Made by a program: the position numbers and the translations under genes. Positions 7,087 to 15,957 of a DNA stretch of 47,877 bases are shown piece after piece. The stretch's first letter is position 1. Each line of letters opens with the position of its first letter. The notes beneath the pieces are model-generated. The model made no database searches and was not told the origin of the DNA. It saw only the letters and a program-made list of their open reading frames with translations. The stretch comes from Bacteroidales bacterium UBA3143 (GTDB taxonomy: Bacteria; Bacteroidota; Bacteroidia; Bacteroidales; Dysgonomonadaceae): contig DEZB01000039.1 of the NCBI GenBank assembly GCA_002364735.1, positions 1 through 47,877 of the forward strand. The letters are read 5' to 3'.

Positions 7087-9222
7087 TTAATTATTTATCC
7101 CTACCCTATCCAATATAAACGCAAACTCAAAAGCCACATCTTTTATTCGGCTATATCGGCCAGTTGCTCCACCATGCCCGGACTCCATGTTCATGTGCAG
7201 TAGCACAATGTTGTCATCCGTTTTATATTTACGCAACTTGGCAGCCCATTTGGCAGGTTCGTGGAAGAGCACTTGCGAATCGTTGATGCCACCCGTAATA
7301 AAAAAGTTCGGATAGTTTTGCTCCTTCACATTATCGTAAGGTGAGTAAGATTTTATGTAGTTATAGTATTCCTCTTCATTTGGATTGCCCCATTCTTCGT
7401 ACTCACCAGTAGTTAGCGGCAGGGTTTCGTCAAACATGGTTGTTATTACATCCACAAATGGCACTTGAGCAACAATTGTTTGATACAAATCGGGACGCAT
7501 ATTTGCCACTGCTCCCATCAACAATCCTCCAGCACTGCCACCCATGGCTGCCAATTTATCGGCCGAGGTGTATTTGTCTTCAATCAACTTCTCGCTACAA
7601 GCGATAAAGTCGGTAAACGTATTTTTCTTTTTCAAGAGTTTTCCATCTTCATACCATTGTTCGCCCATATCGCTACCTCCGCGAATTTGTGCAATGGCAA
7701 AAACGAAGCCTCTATCAATAAGACTATAGAATGACGTGCTAAAATAAACATCAGAACTAATGCCGTAGCTTCCGTATGAATAGATAAGAGCTGGGTTGTT
7801 GCCATCTTTCTTCAAGTCCTTTTTGTAGACAACTGCCATCGGTATCTTCACACCATCTTGTGCATCTGCCCATATTCTTTCCACAGTATAATCATCGGGA
7901 TTGAAGCCTGAAGGTATTTCTTGTTCTTTGAGTTTTGACGTGGACGCATCCACTATATTGTACTCGTAGAGCGTGGTTGGACGGTTCAATGATGAGTATG
8001 AATAGCGAATAGTTGTTGCATCATACTCGGGGTTTCCAATAAGTGTGGCGGTATATACTGGCTCGGGAAAGTTAATCGCTTTAGATGGTCCACCAGCAAT
8101 TGGTTTTACTTCAATTTCGGTTAACCCATTTTTGCGCAACTCAAGCGAAACGTAGTCTTTCACAATGTCCAAACTCTCGATGCGCACATTGGGATCGTGA
8201 GCAACAAACTCTGTCCAAGTTGACATGTCTTCATATCCTTTCAAAGGCGCTTTGTAGACCTTTCCGTTCAGGTTTTGTTTGTCTTTATACTGCACAATAA
8301 AGAAATCTTTGTGAGCGTGCACAGAATACTCTACATCTTGCTTGCGAGGCATAAAAAGTGTAAGCTCAGACATGGGTTGGTCGGCCAATATAAATTGCTC
8401 TTCCGAAGTTGTGGAACTTGCACTTCCAATGAAGATGTGCTCCTTCGTTTTGCTTCCAGACACATAGGTCGAAAATTTTGCATCGTCCTCTTGATACACC
8501 AATTGACTCTCCTTTGCGTTCAGTTGTTGACGACGTATTTGGTAGGAACGCAACGTGTTGTCAACCACTCCAAAGAAAATGGTTTTGTTGTCATTTGCCC
8601 AAGCTACTGATGTAGCACCATCAACGGTGAATCCAACATCTTCCCCCGAAGCCAAGTCTTTGATGTGCATTTTAAACTCGGCATAAGAACCTGTTTCATT
8701 GAAAAAGTAGGCCGCTTTGCTATTGTCGGGGCTTATGGAGTATCCCCTGAAAATAAATGCTGGTTTATCGGCAGCCATTTCGTTTACATCGAAAATTACC
8801 TCTTCGGCTGCATTCAATGAGCCCTTTTTTCTACAATAAGTGGGATATTGTTTGCCGGTTTCGGAACGACTGTAATAGTAGTAGCCATTTCTTAAAGTTG
8901 GGTAACTCTCATCGTCTTCTTTCATCCGACCCAATATTTCATCGTAAATCGTTTGTTGCAACTCTTCGGTTGATGCCATCACTGTTTTTGTGTAGTCATT
9001 CTCTGCATTGAGATATTCTATCACCATTGGATCGGTTTTGTCTTTCATCCAATAGTAGTTGTCGATGCGTTGATGGCTAAATTCTACAAACGTATCTGGT
9101 TTAACCTCTGCTACAGGTGGTGTGGGAAAATCTGATTGTTTCAATACTTTATTCTCTTTTTGTGGGTTACAAGCGGTTACTAACAAGGCAAGCAATAGCG
9201 TTAAAAATGTTAAGTGCTTCAT
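7087..9222 (-). CDS. S9 family prolyl oligopeptidase, oligopeptidase B-like lipoprotein
   Basis: The 711-residue serine peptidase belongs to family S9A (oligopeptidase B/protease II), which cuts short peptides after basic residues. It has a lipoprotein signal (LLVTAC, Cys18), so it acts at the envelope and not in the cytosol. Residues ~35-430 form the beta-propeller part, beginning with the typical RIDNYYWMKDKTDPMV and ending before NPALIYSYGSYG. The C-terminal alpha/beta-hydrolase carries the catalytic triad: Ser563 in GGSAGG, Asp648 in GGINDSQV and His683 in ESGHGG. The EEWGNPNEEEYYNYIKSYSP segment is characteristic of the oligopeptidase B branch. It is a monocistronic minus-strand gene with a TAnnTTTG box 32 bp upstream. 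Substrate preference is inferred from the family. Confidence 0.92.
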   Translation of the reverse strand: MKHLTFLTLLLALLVTACNPQKENKVLKQSDFPTPPVAEVKPDTFVEFSHQRIDNYYWMKDKTDPMVIEYLNAENDYTKTVMASTEELQQTIYDEILGRMKEDDESYPTLRNGYYYYSRSETGKQYPTYCRKKGSLNAAEEVIFDVNEMAADKPAFIFRGYSISPDNSKAAYFFNETGSYAEFKMHIKDLASGEDVGFTVDGATSVAWANDNKTIFFGVVDNTLRSYQIRRQQLNAKESQLVYQEDDAKFSTYVSGSKTKEHIFIGSASSTTSEEQFILADQPMSELTLFMPRKQDVEYSVHAHKDFFIVQYKDKQNLNGKVYKAPLKGYEDMSTWTEFVAHDPNVRIESLDIVKDYVSLELRKNGLTEIEVKPIAGGPSKAINFPEPVYTATLIGNPEYDATTIRYSYSSLNRPTTLYEYNIVDASTSKLKEQEIPSGFNPDDYTVERIWADAQDGVKIPMAVVYKKDLKKDGNNPALIYSYGSYGISSDVYFSTSFYSLIDRGFVFAIAQIRGGSDMGEQWYEDGKLLKKKNTFTDFIACSEKLIEDKYTSADKLAAMGGSAGGLLMGAVANMRPDLYQTIVAQVPFVDVITTMFDETLPLTTGEYEEWGNPNEEEYYNYIKSYSPYDNVKEQNYPNFFITGGINDSQVLFHEPAKWAAKLRKYKTDDNIVLLHMNMESGHGGATGRYSRIKDVAFEFAFILDRVGINN

Positions 9223-9253
9223 AATGTCGGTAATTTATAGTTTTATTATTACA

Positions 9254-9261
9254 CAAAGTTA
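9254..9261 (-). promoter_or_regulatory. Promoter -7 box for S9 peptidase
   Basis: The minus strand reads TAACTTTG, matching TAnnTTTG, with the gene start 32 bp downstream. No good -33 TTTG is visible. Confidence 0.45.
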
Positions 9262-9298
9262 CGAATAATTCGATATGTGAAGATGCTCCTGAATGTAA

Positions 9299-9420
9299 TT
9301 TTAACCTCAAACGCATGAAAAAGCATTGACTTGTGGATCAATTTTCACTAAAACGCATGAAAAAGCACTCATTCAAGAGTGAGTTTTAACTCAAACGCGA
9401 GAAAAAGCAGTCACATGAAG
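9299..9420. repeat. Tandem repeat with exact 42-bp spacing, about 3 copies
   Basis: A conserved core, ACGCATGAAAAAGCA (third copy ACGCGAGAAAAAGCA), recurs with starts at about 9311, 9353 and 9395, exactly 42 bp apart. It is preceded each time by TTTT and A/C/T-rich sequence. The distal half of each unit is variable. It lies upstream of the S9 peptidase gene and downstream of the BACON lipoprotein gene. Confidence 0.7.
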
Positions 9421-9494
9421 AAAACAATGCTTAAACTTTGAATAGGTGTCATTGAGTTATTAATGTTTTATTTTTGAAAATTGTGTGAAAGATG

Positions 9495-11336
9495 TTAATC
9501 CATCGTGTGACTTCCTAAATAATCTGCCGTATCCACTGGATAGGGAATCCACTCAATATTTAAAGTTGGAAAACCTTTTTTTGGATTCACCGTTACACCG
9601 CTTCTAACTGATGGTTTTCTTACCAATGTTTTATCCATAGTAGTCAAACTATAATCATAGTCAGATTTTGTCCATGCTTTACCTGGATCGTGTCCTATTC
9701 TACCAAATATATCAACATAAGTATCCGTAGATATTTTCACTAATGCAATAGCATCATTACCGTTAAAGTTAATAGCATTTGATGCAGTAGCATCACCATC
9801 ATATATTGCTGCTTTAGTATGTTTATAGACTACTACTTCACCATTGCCCAACGTTCCAGAAAGTATTTCTGTGGTTTTCACCTTACTTTGACCATTAACA
9901 TATAGCTCAATTTTATAATCAGACAAATCTACTATTGCTCCAGTGCCATTGTATATTTCTAAGTACTTATTATTACTGCTTCCTTCCACATATTCCGAAA
10001 AGAATAAGTCTGTGGCAACGTCGGTGCTTGCTTCTTTAGCTTTTTGAATTACCTGAACAGTTTTGTTAATTGTCCCGTTCGTAATGGTAATGGTGCCTTT
10101 TCTTTCAGCACCTTCATTCTTTTTAGCTGTAGCAGTTATCAAGCCATCGTTTGATCCACTTTCAGGGGCAACTGTCAGCCACGGCTGGTTTGACGACGCT
10201 GACCATTGAACGTTAGCAGTAATATGGATTGTTTCATTACCACCTTCTTTGTAGAAAGTTACGACGTCTTTGTCAGTAGTAATAAATGAAGAGTTGCACC
10301 GAGTTGATTCATCCTTGCTCATTTCTTTTACATCTTCTAAGTTGCGAATAAGAAGTTGCCATGTACTGTTGTTTAATGACATTATCCCAACTACATACCC
10401 ATTACCTGCTGGCAAAGCTTCGTCTTTAAAGCTGGCATATTTTGTAGTCTTTACGATAATAGTAGCACCATTACAATTTTCTAAAATGCGATTGGTCGCA
10501 ATTCCTGTTTCATAGTAACTTAACCCTTTGAAAAATTCAAACTGCACATCTTTGATCTTAACAAGCGTACCATCGTACTTACCATTGAGTGTTTCTTCAA
10601 TCATAAGTTCTTTAGGAGGAACAACAACATCTTTAGCTTCAATTGTTGCAGCTTTGGTTGAAAAGTTAATCTGCAAGACACCACCATAATTGAGCAGAGT
10701 TGCTCCTTTTAGATTGATATTCAGCGCATCGCCCATATCAAAAGTATGTATTGATTGAGTAACTCGGAATGCTATACCATTGTTAGCCGCATCTTGAATG
10801 AATCCGTCTCTTTGAGACGGTCTGTTTGCACCCTCTCTATCCGAAATTACAATAGCTTTCAATTTTAATGGCTCTTCAATAGTCCATTCCTCTTTATCAC
10901 TTTCAGCATACAGTGTGCGGACTTCTTCAATCGTAGTATATTCTATTGTTGGAGCTTCCTCCCCATTTTGGGTAATAGTTATCTCCCTATCTATTGTTGA
11001 AGCGGTAATTGTTAAAGTACTTTTTCTAACTTCACCTGCATTGCTTTCTACTTCCACAGTTATTGTTGCATCCCCTTCTGTTCCTTTCGTGGGGCTAACT
11101 TTTATCCAATTGGCATCTGCTTCTTTAGTAACATGCCAATCACGATTACTATTCAGATTAATTACGATAGAACCACCCTCCTTCTCAAACGTGATTTCTC
11201 CAACATCTAAAAATGTAAGATTTGCTTCTGCAATATCGTCATCAACTGGCATGCATTTACTAAATAAAAACAAAGATATAGCAAGGCTAGAAATGAATAA
11301 AGAGATGCTTTTCCAAGATTGTTGTCTTTTTCTCAT
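9495..11336 (-). CDS. Surface lipoprotein with two BACON domains, DUF5689 and lamin-tail domain
   Basis: The 613-residue exported protein has an N-terminal lipoprotein-type signal with Cys28 (LFLFSKC). A first BACON domain spans about residues 40-126 (ITFEKEGGSIVINLNSNRDW ... ITITQNG). A DUF5689 region spans about 134-345 (VRTLYAESDKEEWTIEEP, DGFIQDAANNGIAFRV). A second BACON domain spans about 352-437 (FYKEGGNETIHITANVQWSA ... VQVIQKA). A C-terminal lamin-tail-like domain follows (DLFFSEYVEGSSNNKYLEIY). BACON domains are proposed carbohydrate- or mucin-binding modules, and lamin-tail domains occur on secreted nucleases and surface adhesins. No enzyme motif is seen, so binding or scaffolding at the cell surface is likely. 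It is monocistronic. Confidence 0.88.
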   Translation of the reverse strand: MRKRQQSWKSISLFISSLAISLFLFSKCMPVDDDIAEANLTFLDVGEITFEKEGGSIVINLNSNRDWHVTKEADANWIKVSPTKGTEGDATITVEVESNAGEVRKSTLTITASTIDREITITQNGEEAPTIEYTTIEEVRTLYAESDKEEWTIEEPLKLKAIVISDREGANRPSQRDGFIQDAANNGIAFRVTQSIHTFDMGDALNINLKGATLLNYGGVLQINFSTKAATIEAKDVVVPPKELMIEETLNGKYDGTLVKIKDVQFEFFKGLSYYETGIATNRILENCNGATIIVKTTKYASFKDEALPAGNGYVVGIMSLNNSTWQLLIRNLEDVKEMSKDESTRCNSSFITTDKDVVTFYKEGGNETIHITANVQWSASSNQPWLTVAPESGSNDGLITATAKKNEGAERKGTITITNGTINKTVQVIQKAKEASTDVATDLFFSEYVEGSSNNKYLEIYNGTGAIVDLSDYKIELYVNGQSKVKTTEILSGTLGNGEVVVYKHTKAAIYDGDATASNAINFNGNDAIALVKISTDTYVDIFGRIGHDPGKAWTKSDYDYSLTTMDKTLVRKPSVRSGVTVNPKKGFPTLNIEWIPYPVDTADYLGSHTMD

Positions 11337-12120
11337 GTCTTACAGACTACTTAAAGATTATGATAGATTGATTGAAGATCTGTTTGTGATACTAAAGTAC
11401 GATTTATTTTTTTGAAAAACATACTTACGACGAAAAATTGAATTGTAAAATCATTTTCTATATCTTTGAAAGCACAATGTAAGTAACTACTAATTTATAA
11501 ATTGCATGACGATAGAAACTGCAATTCAAAGATTCAAACATTCAAACATTCTGCTATCCAGTGCATCGTAAATGCGGACCTTTAAATTGGTCAAATCGGT
11601 GTGTGCTTTATTTTCTATTTTGTAATAAGGTAATAAGCTTGAGTTGAGAGAACAACCTCAGTTACTAAGGTTCAAGAGTGTTGAAGCTTCTTCATAAAGA
11701 TTTAAATAGAAGCAGTAAATTATTAAGGATCAAAAAGCTCAAAGAAAGATCAAATGTAAAAAAATTCCCAAACCTTATTAACATTGCAATAAAACCTCTC
11801 CCCAAACCTTATTACCTTATTTTTTTAAATGAGCAATATCAGCATAAATAACTTAATTCCTCTTTATCTATTGTCTTAAAAATTGAATTATAGCAAAAAA
11901 ATAACAGAATGAACCTGACGAACCTATTGCGACTTCTATCAATTGCTTACTACAGACAGTGAGGTTCCTACTAAAACTGTACTCGCAGTTTTTTTGCAAA
12001 GGCGCAAAATGCGACTGCGCTTGAGAAATCAACCTTCGTTCGTTTGTAATGCAAAAGCAAACACATACTTTTGAATCTGATCTAAGATATGTATGAAGAT
12101 GATTAACCCCGCTACACACA
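11337..12120. other. Intergenic region upstream of the element
   Basis: No credible gene is seen in this ~780-bp stretch. An 83-codon reading frame at 11868-12119 on the minus strand has Cys/Ser-rich, unlikely composition. The region contains an imperfect palindromic repeat (11612-11830) and short simple repeats of ATTCAAACATTC type near 11527-11552. It ends in the U-tract side of the old tRNA-Leu terminator. Confidence 0.65.
11612..11830. repeat. Palindromic MITE-like repeat with a second partial copy at 43412-43471
   Basis: The right part (11769-11828) contains AACATTGCAATAAAACCT and ACCTTATTACCTTATTTTT, both found again at 43412-43471. The left part (about 11620-11675) carries the reverse complement of the same ends (AATAAGGTAATAAG and GTTACTAAGGTT). 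The unit is therefore an imperfect inverted repeat of about 200 bp, without a coding region, as in MITEs. Confidence 0.6.
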
Positions 12121-12128
12121 TAAAAAAG

Positions 12129-12164
12129 AAAGCCCCTAATTATCTCACAATAATCAGGGACTTT
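12129..12164 (-). terminator. Displaced original terminator of tRNA-Leu
   Basis: Arms 12129-12143 and 12150-12164 pair in 13 of 15 positions. On the minus strand they are followed by a T-rich tract (complement of 12121-12128). The hairpin resembles the one at 31102-31133 beside the tRNA. It is best explained as the tRNA-Leu terminator that was separated from the tRNA by ~19 kb of inserted DNA. Confidence 0.65.
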
Positions 12165-12168
12165 CTTT

Positions 12169-12176
12169 GTACCCGG
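12169..12176. other. attL: left direct-repeat core of the integrated element
   Basis: GTACCCGG here matches 31138-31145 exactly. With one mismatch the match extends to 13 bp (12169-12181 against 31138-31150). The right copy is the 3' end of tRNA-Leu(CAA), as expected for tyrosine-integrase insertion at a tRNA. Confidence 0.8.
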
Positions 12177-12242
12177 AGCCGATACACAACCCCCATAAAT
12201 AACATACTAACAAAAGACATATAAAACACCATAACTATCTGT

Positions 12243-12268
12243 ATATAGTATATTTAAATATACTATAT
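12243..12268. promoter_or_regulatory. 26-bp perfect palindrome abutting the integrase start
   Basis: Positions 12243-12268 are fully self-complementary without a loop and consist of TATA-like sequence with centre TTTAAA. It overlaps the first base of the TTG start of the integrase frame. It may be an operator or recombination-protein binding site, or the core of an AT-rich promoter. Confidence 0.5.
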
Positions 12269-13290
12269 TGAAAACATATCTTACTGCAAAACCACGCACT
12301 AAAGAAGATCGCCAAAAGAATAAAGAAACGCGAGAACTTGCAGAAAGAATAAGAATCGAACGTGAATCTATTTTTAATCACGAAAGCTTCGGATTTACTG
12401 CACCATCAAAAAAGAAAGTCAGCTTTTTAGACTTTTATCAAAACTATATTGATAAATATCAAAAAAAAGACATACGGATGATTATTGGAAGCTATAACCG
12501 TTTTGTAGATTTTCTATCCATCCACTACCCTCACTATAAAGATAAAATAAGAGCCGACCAACTTGATAGGGAAATGATGGTCAAGTTTGTAGATTTTCTT
12601 CAAGAAAGATCAGTTGGTGAAGGTGCTAAAGGATATTATCAACGCTTCAAAAAAGTTGTAAAACATGCTCATGAAAAAGGCTTGATGTCGAAGTTGCCAT
12701 ACACTGGGGTTCAGTGTAAAATCGATGACACAGCTTTGAAAAAAGATGTGTTAAGTCTTGATGAAATTAAATTATTAGTAGCAACACCCTATCAAAATCA
12801 AAACATAAGACGAGCTTTTATATTTTGTTTATATACAGGACTAAGATTTTGTGATGTAGTAGATTTAAAGTATAGCAATATAGACTTTTCAAATAAAACA
12901 TTAAGATTTGAGCAATCTAAAACAAAAGGAAGTTCTGCAAATTCTATTGTAATCATTCCACTGAATAAAACTCTAATTTCACTCATTGGAGAAAAGCCTA
13001 ACAAAGATACAGTTATATTCATCTTACCAAGTCATACAGGATGTTTAAAAGCATTGAAAACATGGGTTAAACGAGCAGGTATAGACAAACATATAACTTG
13101 GCATTGTGTCAGGCATTCATTCGCTGTAAATTTATTAGGAGAATTCAACACAGACATAAAAACCGTAGCTAGCCTTTTAGGGCATTCAGGTTTGAAACAT
13201 ACTGAGAAATATACAAGAGCTGTAGACTCACTAAAGAAAAATGCAATAAACTCATTTCCAGAATTAAAATTATCAAGCTATGAAGACTAG
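12268..13290 (+). CDS. Tyrosine recombinase/integrase, apparently lacking the arm-binding domain
   Basis: The 340-residue protein is the element's site-specific integrase. The core-binding SAM-like domain covers about residues 50-150. The catalytic domain has all expected residues: Arg193 (TGLRFCD), Lys in the QSKTKG segment, His279 and Arg282 (WHCVRHSF), His306 (LLGHS) and the nucleophile Tyr315 (HTEKYTRA). The protein begins directly with KTYLTAKPRTKEDRQKNKE, which in related Bacteroidota integrases follows an N-terminal arm-binding domain of ~50 residues. Here no ATG precedes it: the start is a TTG beside a palindrome, and an in-frame stop lies at 12232. It may be 5'-truncated or naturally short. 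It lies ~90 bp inside attL and its end overlaps the next gene by 11 bp. Confidence 0.9.
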   Translation: MKTYLTAKPRTKEDRQKNKETRELAERIRIERESIFNHESFGFTAPSKKKVSFLDFYQNYIDKYQKKDIRMIIGSYNRFVDFLSIHYPHYKDKIRADQLDREMMVKFVDFLQERSVGEGAKGYYQRFKKVVKHAHEKGLMSKLPYTGVQCKIDDTALKKDVLSLDEIKLLVATPYQNQNIRRAFIFCLYTGLRFCDVVDLKYSNIDFSNKTLRFEQSKTKGSSANSIVIIPLNKTLISLIGEKPNKDTVIFILPSHTGCLKALKTWVKRAGIDKHITWHCVRHSFAVNLLGEFNTDIKTVASLLGHSGLKHTEKYTRAVDSLKKNAINSFPELKLSSYED

Positions 13291-14227
13291 TTGTACAAAA
13301 AAATTATTTGAGATTCAAACGTATTATTATCTTGCAGTAACTTTACTTTTTATATCTGCTCTATTCTGTATTTTAAAATTCACAAACTATCCTGTGAAGA
13401 CAACCTTTATCATGCTATTGGCAGTAATTGTAATGGTATATTACACTTTATTCATAGCATTCAAAGAACTTTTATTCATTTTGCTTGGGACAATAACTAA
13501 AAAACATACTAAGGCTTCCTTCCTGTTTTTTTTATTTGTACTCTTAGCTAGATCAACATTTCTTTTTTTCAGTAACTATAGTAATATATATATTCCTGAT
13601 AAGAACAATTTATCCTTATTCATACTAGCAATAAGTATCGTTAGTATTTTCATATACTCCATTTTTATAAAGAGAATATTAAAAATAAAGAAAGTAGACA
13701 AAGTCAACAATAATAGATCTATGAAGATCAGCTACCCGATGTTTGATAATATTGAAACTAATAAAATTGAAGTTTCTAATCATCCCCAAAATATGATTAT
13801 TGAATTTATTTCAATCAATTGTAAAGAATTAGAATCTTATGAAATTGAAGATATTACATACAGTGAAATCAAAGATAAAAATATAGAAGAAACAAAGATA
13901 AAAGAAACAGAACACTTAGAAGAATTCACCTCCACTTATATAAAAGACTATTTAAAAAACGAAGGTCTTTTCGACTTGATGTTAAAGACCGAAGATGGTG
14001 AAAAGTATTTCACTATGTATGGGAAACTAAAAGACTCACATTTAAGACTGGCACTAATTGCTGGTAGTTTTATGCATGTCTTTAATAAAAATAATTTATT
14101 CAAGAGAAAATATACAATCGATGAATTAACCACAATATCTGAGAAATGTTTTGGGATATCAACTTCAATACAAAGAACTTGTAATAGAACTGAGGAACTA
14201 TTTAATTGGGTTTTAGATTTACAATAA
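13280..14227 (+). CDS. Membrane protein of unknown function, integrase-coupled
   Basis: This 315-residue protein is not recognised. The N-terminal half has about four hydrophobic segments (roughly residues 14-34, 40-70, 78-97 and 110-128) followed by the basic stretch KRILKIKKVDK, so it is a polytopic inner-membrane protein with a cytosolic C-terminus. A charged, Glu/Lys/Ile-rich linker follows (about 145-220). A compact helical domain closes it (FDLMLKTEDGEKYFTMYG ... TCNRTEELFNWVLDLQ). It overlaps the integrase gene by 11 bp, so the two are translationally coupled. It may sense the cell state or a transfer signal, but no direct evidence supports this. Confidence 0.6.
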   Translation: MKTSCTKKLFEIQTYYYLAVTLLFISALFCILKFTNYPVKTTFIMLLAVIVMVYYTLFIAFKELLFILLGTITKKHTKASFLFFLFVLLARSTFLFFSNYSNIYIPDKNNLSLFILAISIVSIFIYSIFIKRILKIKKVDKVNNNRSMKISYPMFDNIETNKIEVSNHPQNMIIEFISINCKELESYEIEDITYSEIKDKNIEETKIKETEHLEEFTSTYIKDYLKNEGLFDLMLKTEDGEKYFTMYGKLKDSHLRLALIAGSFMHVFNKNNLFKRKYTIDELTTISEKCFGISTSIQRTCNRTEELFNWVLDLQ

Positions 14228-14230
14228 TTA

Positions 14231-14266
14231 CAACATTTACAATTATTGTAATTATTGTAAATGTTG
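14231..14266. promoter_or_regulatory. Perfect 13-bp inverted repeat downstream of membrane gene
   Basis: Arms CAACATTTACAAT (14231-14243) and ATTGTAAATGTTG (14254-14266) are exact reverse complements around a 10-bp loop. It lies 4 bp after the upstream stop and ~90 bp before the HTH gene. No U-tract follows directly, so it could be an operator (for example for the HTH protein) as well as an mRNA 3'-end hairpin. Confidence 0.5.
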
Positions 14267-14354
14267 CAGCAAAAAAACCAAAGAAATAAAAAAACAGAAC
14301 ATACTTTTGTCACAACAAACTCATTATAGACAAACACTTATAAAAAGTAATGAA

Positions 14355-14636
14355 ATGACAAAACAAAAAACAATCAACGATTATTTAGAAAGAATTGAAA
14401 AGTCCTTATTAGGAATTAAACAAGTACTAACACTAGATGAAGCTTGCATTTATACAGGAATCAGTAAAACGTATATGTATAGATTAACAAGCACACGACA
14501 AATACCATTCTCAAAAAACAGAAAGTTTATCTATTTTGATAGAAATATATTAGACAAATGGCTGCTTGAAAACCCTATTAAAACTAGATCTGAAATAGAA
14601 GATCAAGCACTATCCTATATAACTAAAAAAGCATAG
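14355..14636 (+). CDS. Excisionase-family helix-turn-helix protein
   Basis: The 93-residue product (ATG at 14355 chosen; a TTG-initiated form from 14307 would add 16 unlikely residues) has an HTH_17/MerR-like fold. It begins with a short coiled lead (YLERIEKSLLGIKQ), then LTLDEACIYTGISKTYMYRL as the helix-turn-helix, then QIPFSKNRKFIYFDRNILDKWLL as the wing. This is the standard layout of Bacteroidota mobile-element excisionase or regulator proteins. It probably bends DNA at the att sites or controls the downstream replication/mobilization genes. A strong hairpin terminator follows immediately. Confidence 0.85.
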   Translation: MTKQKTINDYLERIEKSLLGIKQVLTLDEACIYTGISKTYMYRLTSTRQIPFSKNRKFIYFDRNILDKWLLENPIKTRSEIEDQALSYITKKA

Positions 14637-14658
14637 AATTCCACTCTATGCTTTTTTT
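14625..14658 (+). terminator. Rho-independent terminator after HTH gene
   Basis: The stem AGCATAGA/TCTATGCT, extended by flanking A/T runs, has a 7-bp loop and is followed by TTTTTTT. It overlaps the stop codon of the HTH gene. The flanking A-tract makes it usable in both directions. Confidence 0.8.
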
Positions 14659-14721
14659 ATATTCCATATTTTTTAAACCTAGAATATTTGTCTTAATGGC
14701 AAATATACAAACTATTTGTAT

Positions 14722-15927
14722 ATGAAAAAAGAAAAAATTCCATATGTTAGGATTGGTACATCCTATTTTAAACGCTCATTATTTCCAACTATTTCAGGAG
14801 ATAAGATTGAAACACTTATTAGGTGGAGCGTTGAAACCATAAAGCAAGATGAAGGTAAAGACTATTTATCTCACATTCCTAAATATGATGGTTTTATTTG
14901 CTATCCAGATCATATTAACTACAAATTAGAGTATGAAAATTATTACAATACATATAATCCTTTATCATCCATACCAGAGAAAGGATCAATAAATTATACA
15001 ATGCTATTTTTAAAACACATTTTTGGTAAACAAATAAATTTAGGGTTAGACTATTTACAGTTACTATATACAAACCCTACTCAAACTTTACCAATTTTAT
15101 GTTTAGTCTCCCATGAACGAGCAACAGGAAAATCAACATTTCTTAAGTGGTTGCGATTTATTTTCGAGTCCAATCTCACATATCTCACAAATAGTGATTT
15201 TGCAAGTCAATTCAATTCAGACTGGGCTAATAAATTATTAATCTGCATTGACGAAGTCCTTTTTAAGACAGAAGAATTAACTGAACGAATAAAATATTTA
15301 AGTACAACAAACATCAATAAGATGGAAGCAAAAGGACGAGACAAAGTAGAAGTCTTCTTTTTTAGTAAGTTTATTCTTTGCAGTAATAACGAAAGAACTT
15401 TTATAAAAATCGATATAGAAGAAACAAGGTTTTGGGTAATTAAAGTTCCGAAAATAGAAAAGGAGGACACCCAATTACTTCACAAATTAAAAACAGAAAT
15501 TCCTGCATTTTTAGATTTCATGCTAAATCGCGAGCTAAATGTTCCCAAACCTTTAACTAGAATGTGGTTTTCGAGAGAACAAATTAGGACTAAAGCCTTA
15601 GTTCGTCTTTTCAACTACAATAATCAAAAAGTAGAAATTTATCTTTTAGAAGCTTTTTATGAGTTATTTCAAGAGATTCCAGATGAGGTTTTAAATATTT
15701 GTCCTAAAGATATTTTATTGCTGATGGAAAAGAAAAAACAAATTGAGGCTAAAGACATTAGAAGAGTTCTTAAAGAATGGGGATTTCAACCTAAGAATAA
15801 CTCAGAAACATATACTATATATCACCTTACATTTGCAGATTATCATTCAGTAAAACGTCGTGGTAGATATTATACAATTTCTAAAAGCTTTATTCTTTCA
15901 AAATATGATGCTTTGATGCAAGAGTAA
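14722..15927 (+). CDS. Primase-associated helicase (DUF5906/D5-like SF3 ATPase)
   Basis: The 401-residue protein is a replication ATPase typical of Bacteroidota mobilizable elements. After an N-terminal region (1-110) it has Walker A at ERATGKST (132-139), Walker B at LLICIDE (172-178) and a sensor-like KFILCSNNE near residue 222, as in D5/DUF5906 helicases. The C-terminal part (about 300-401) looks like a winged-helix DNA-binding region (KDILLLMEKKKQIEAKDIRR). ATG 14722 is preferred over the TTG six bases earlier. It is followed by an iteron cluster and a Toprim primase gene, so together they probably replicate the excised circle. Confidence 0.85.
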   Translation: MKKEKIPYVRIGTSYFKRSLFPTISGDKIETLIRWSVETIKQDEGKDYLSHIPKYDGFICYPDHINYKLEYENYYNTYNPLSSIPEKGSINYTMLFLKHIFGKQINLGLDYLQLLYTNPTQTLPILCLVSHERATGKSTFLKWLRFIFESNLTYLTNSDFASQFNSDWANKLLICIDEVLFKTEELTERIKYLSTTNINKMEAKGRDKVEVFFFSKFILCSNNERTFIKIDIEETRFWVIKVPKIEKEDTQLLHKLKTEIPAFLDFMLNRELNVPKPLTRMWFSREQIRTKALVRLFNYNNQKVEIYLLEAFYELFQEIPDEVLNICPKDILLLMEKKKQIEAKDIRRVLKEWGFQPKNNSETYTIYHLTFADYHSVKRRGRYYTISKSFILSKYDALMQE

Positions 15928-15957
15928 ATAAAACAACTATAAAAGAGCAGATTACAC

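Noticed and set aside
11868..12119. 83-codon minus-strand reading frame next to the element
   Set aside because: Composition is rich in Cys, Ser and Phe without a domain or signal pattern, the frame ends at the old tRNA terminator and there is no promoter.
12129..12181. A second tRNA gene at the left end
   Set aside because: Only the last few bases of an acceptor stem are present; no anticodon, D or T arm follows, so it is an att site.
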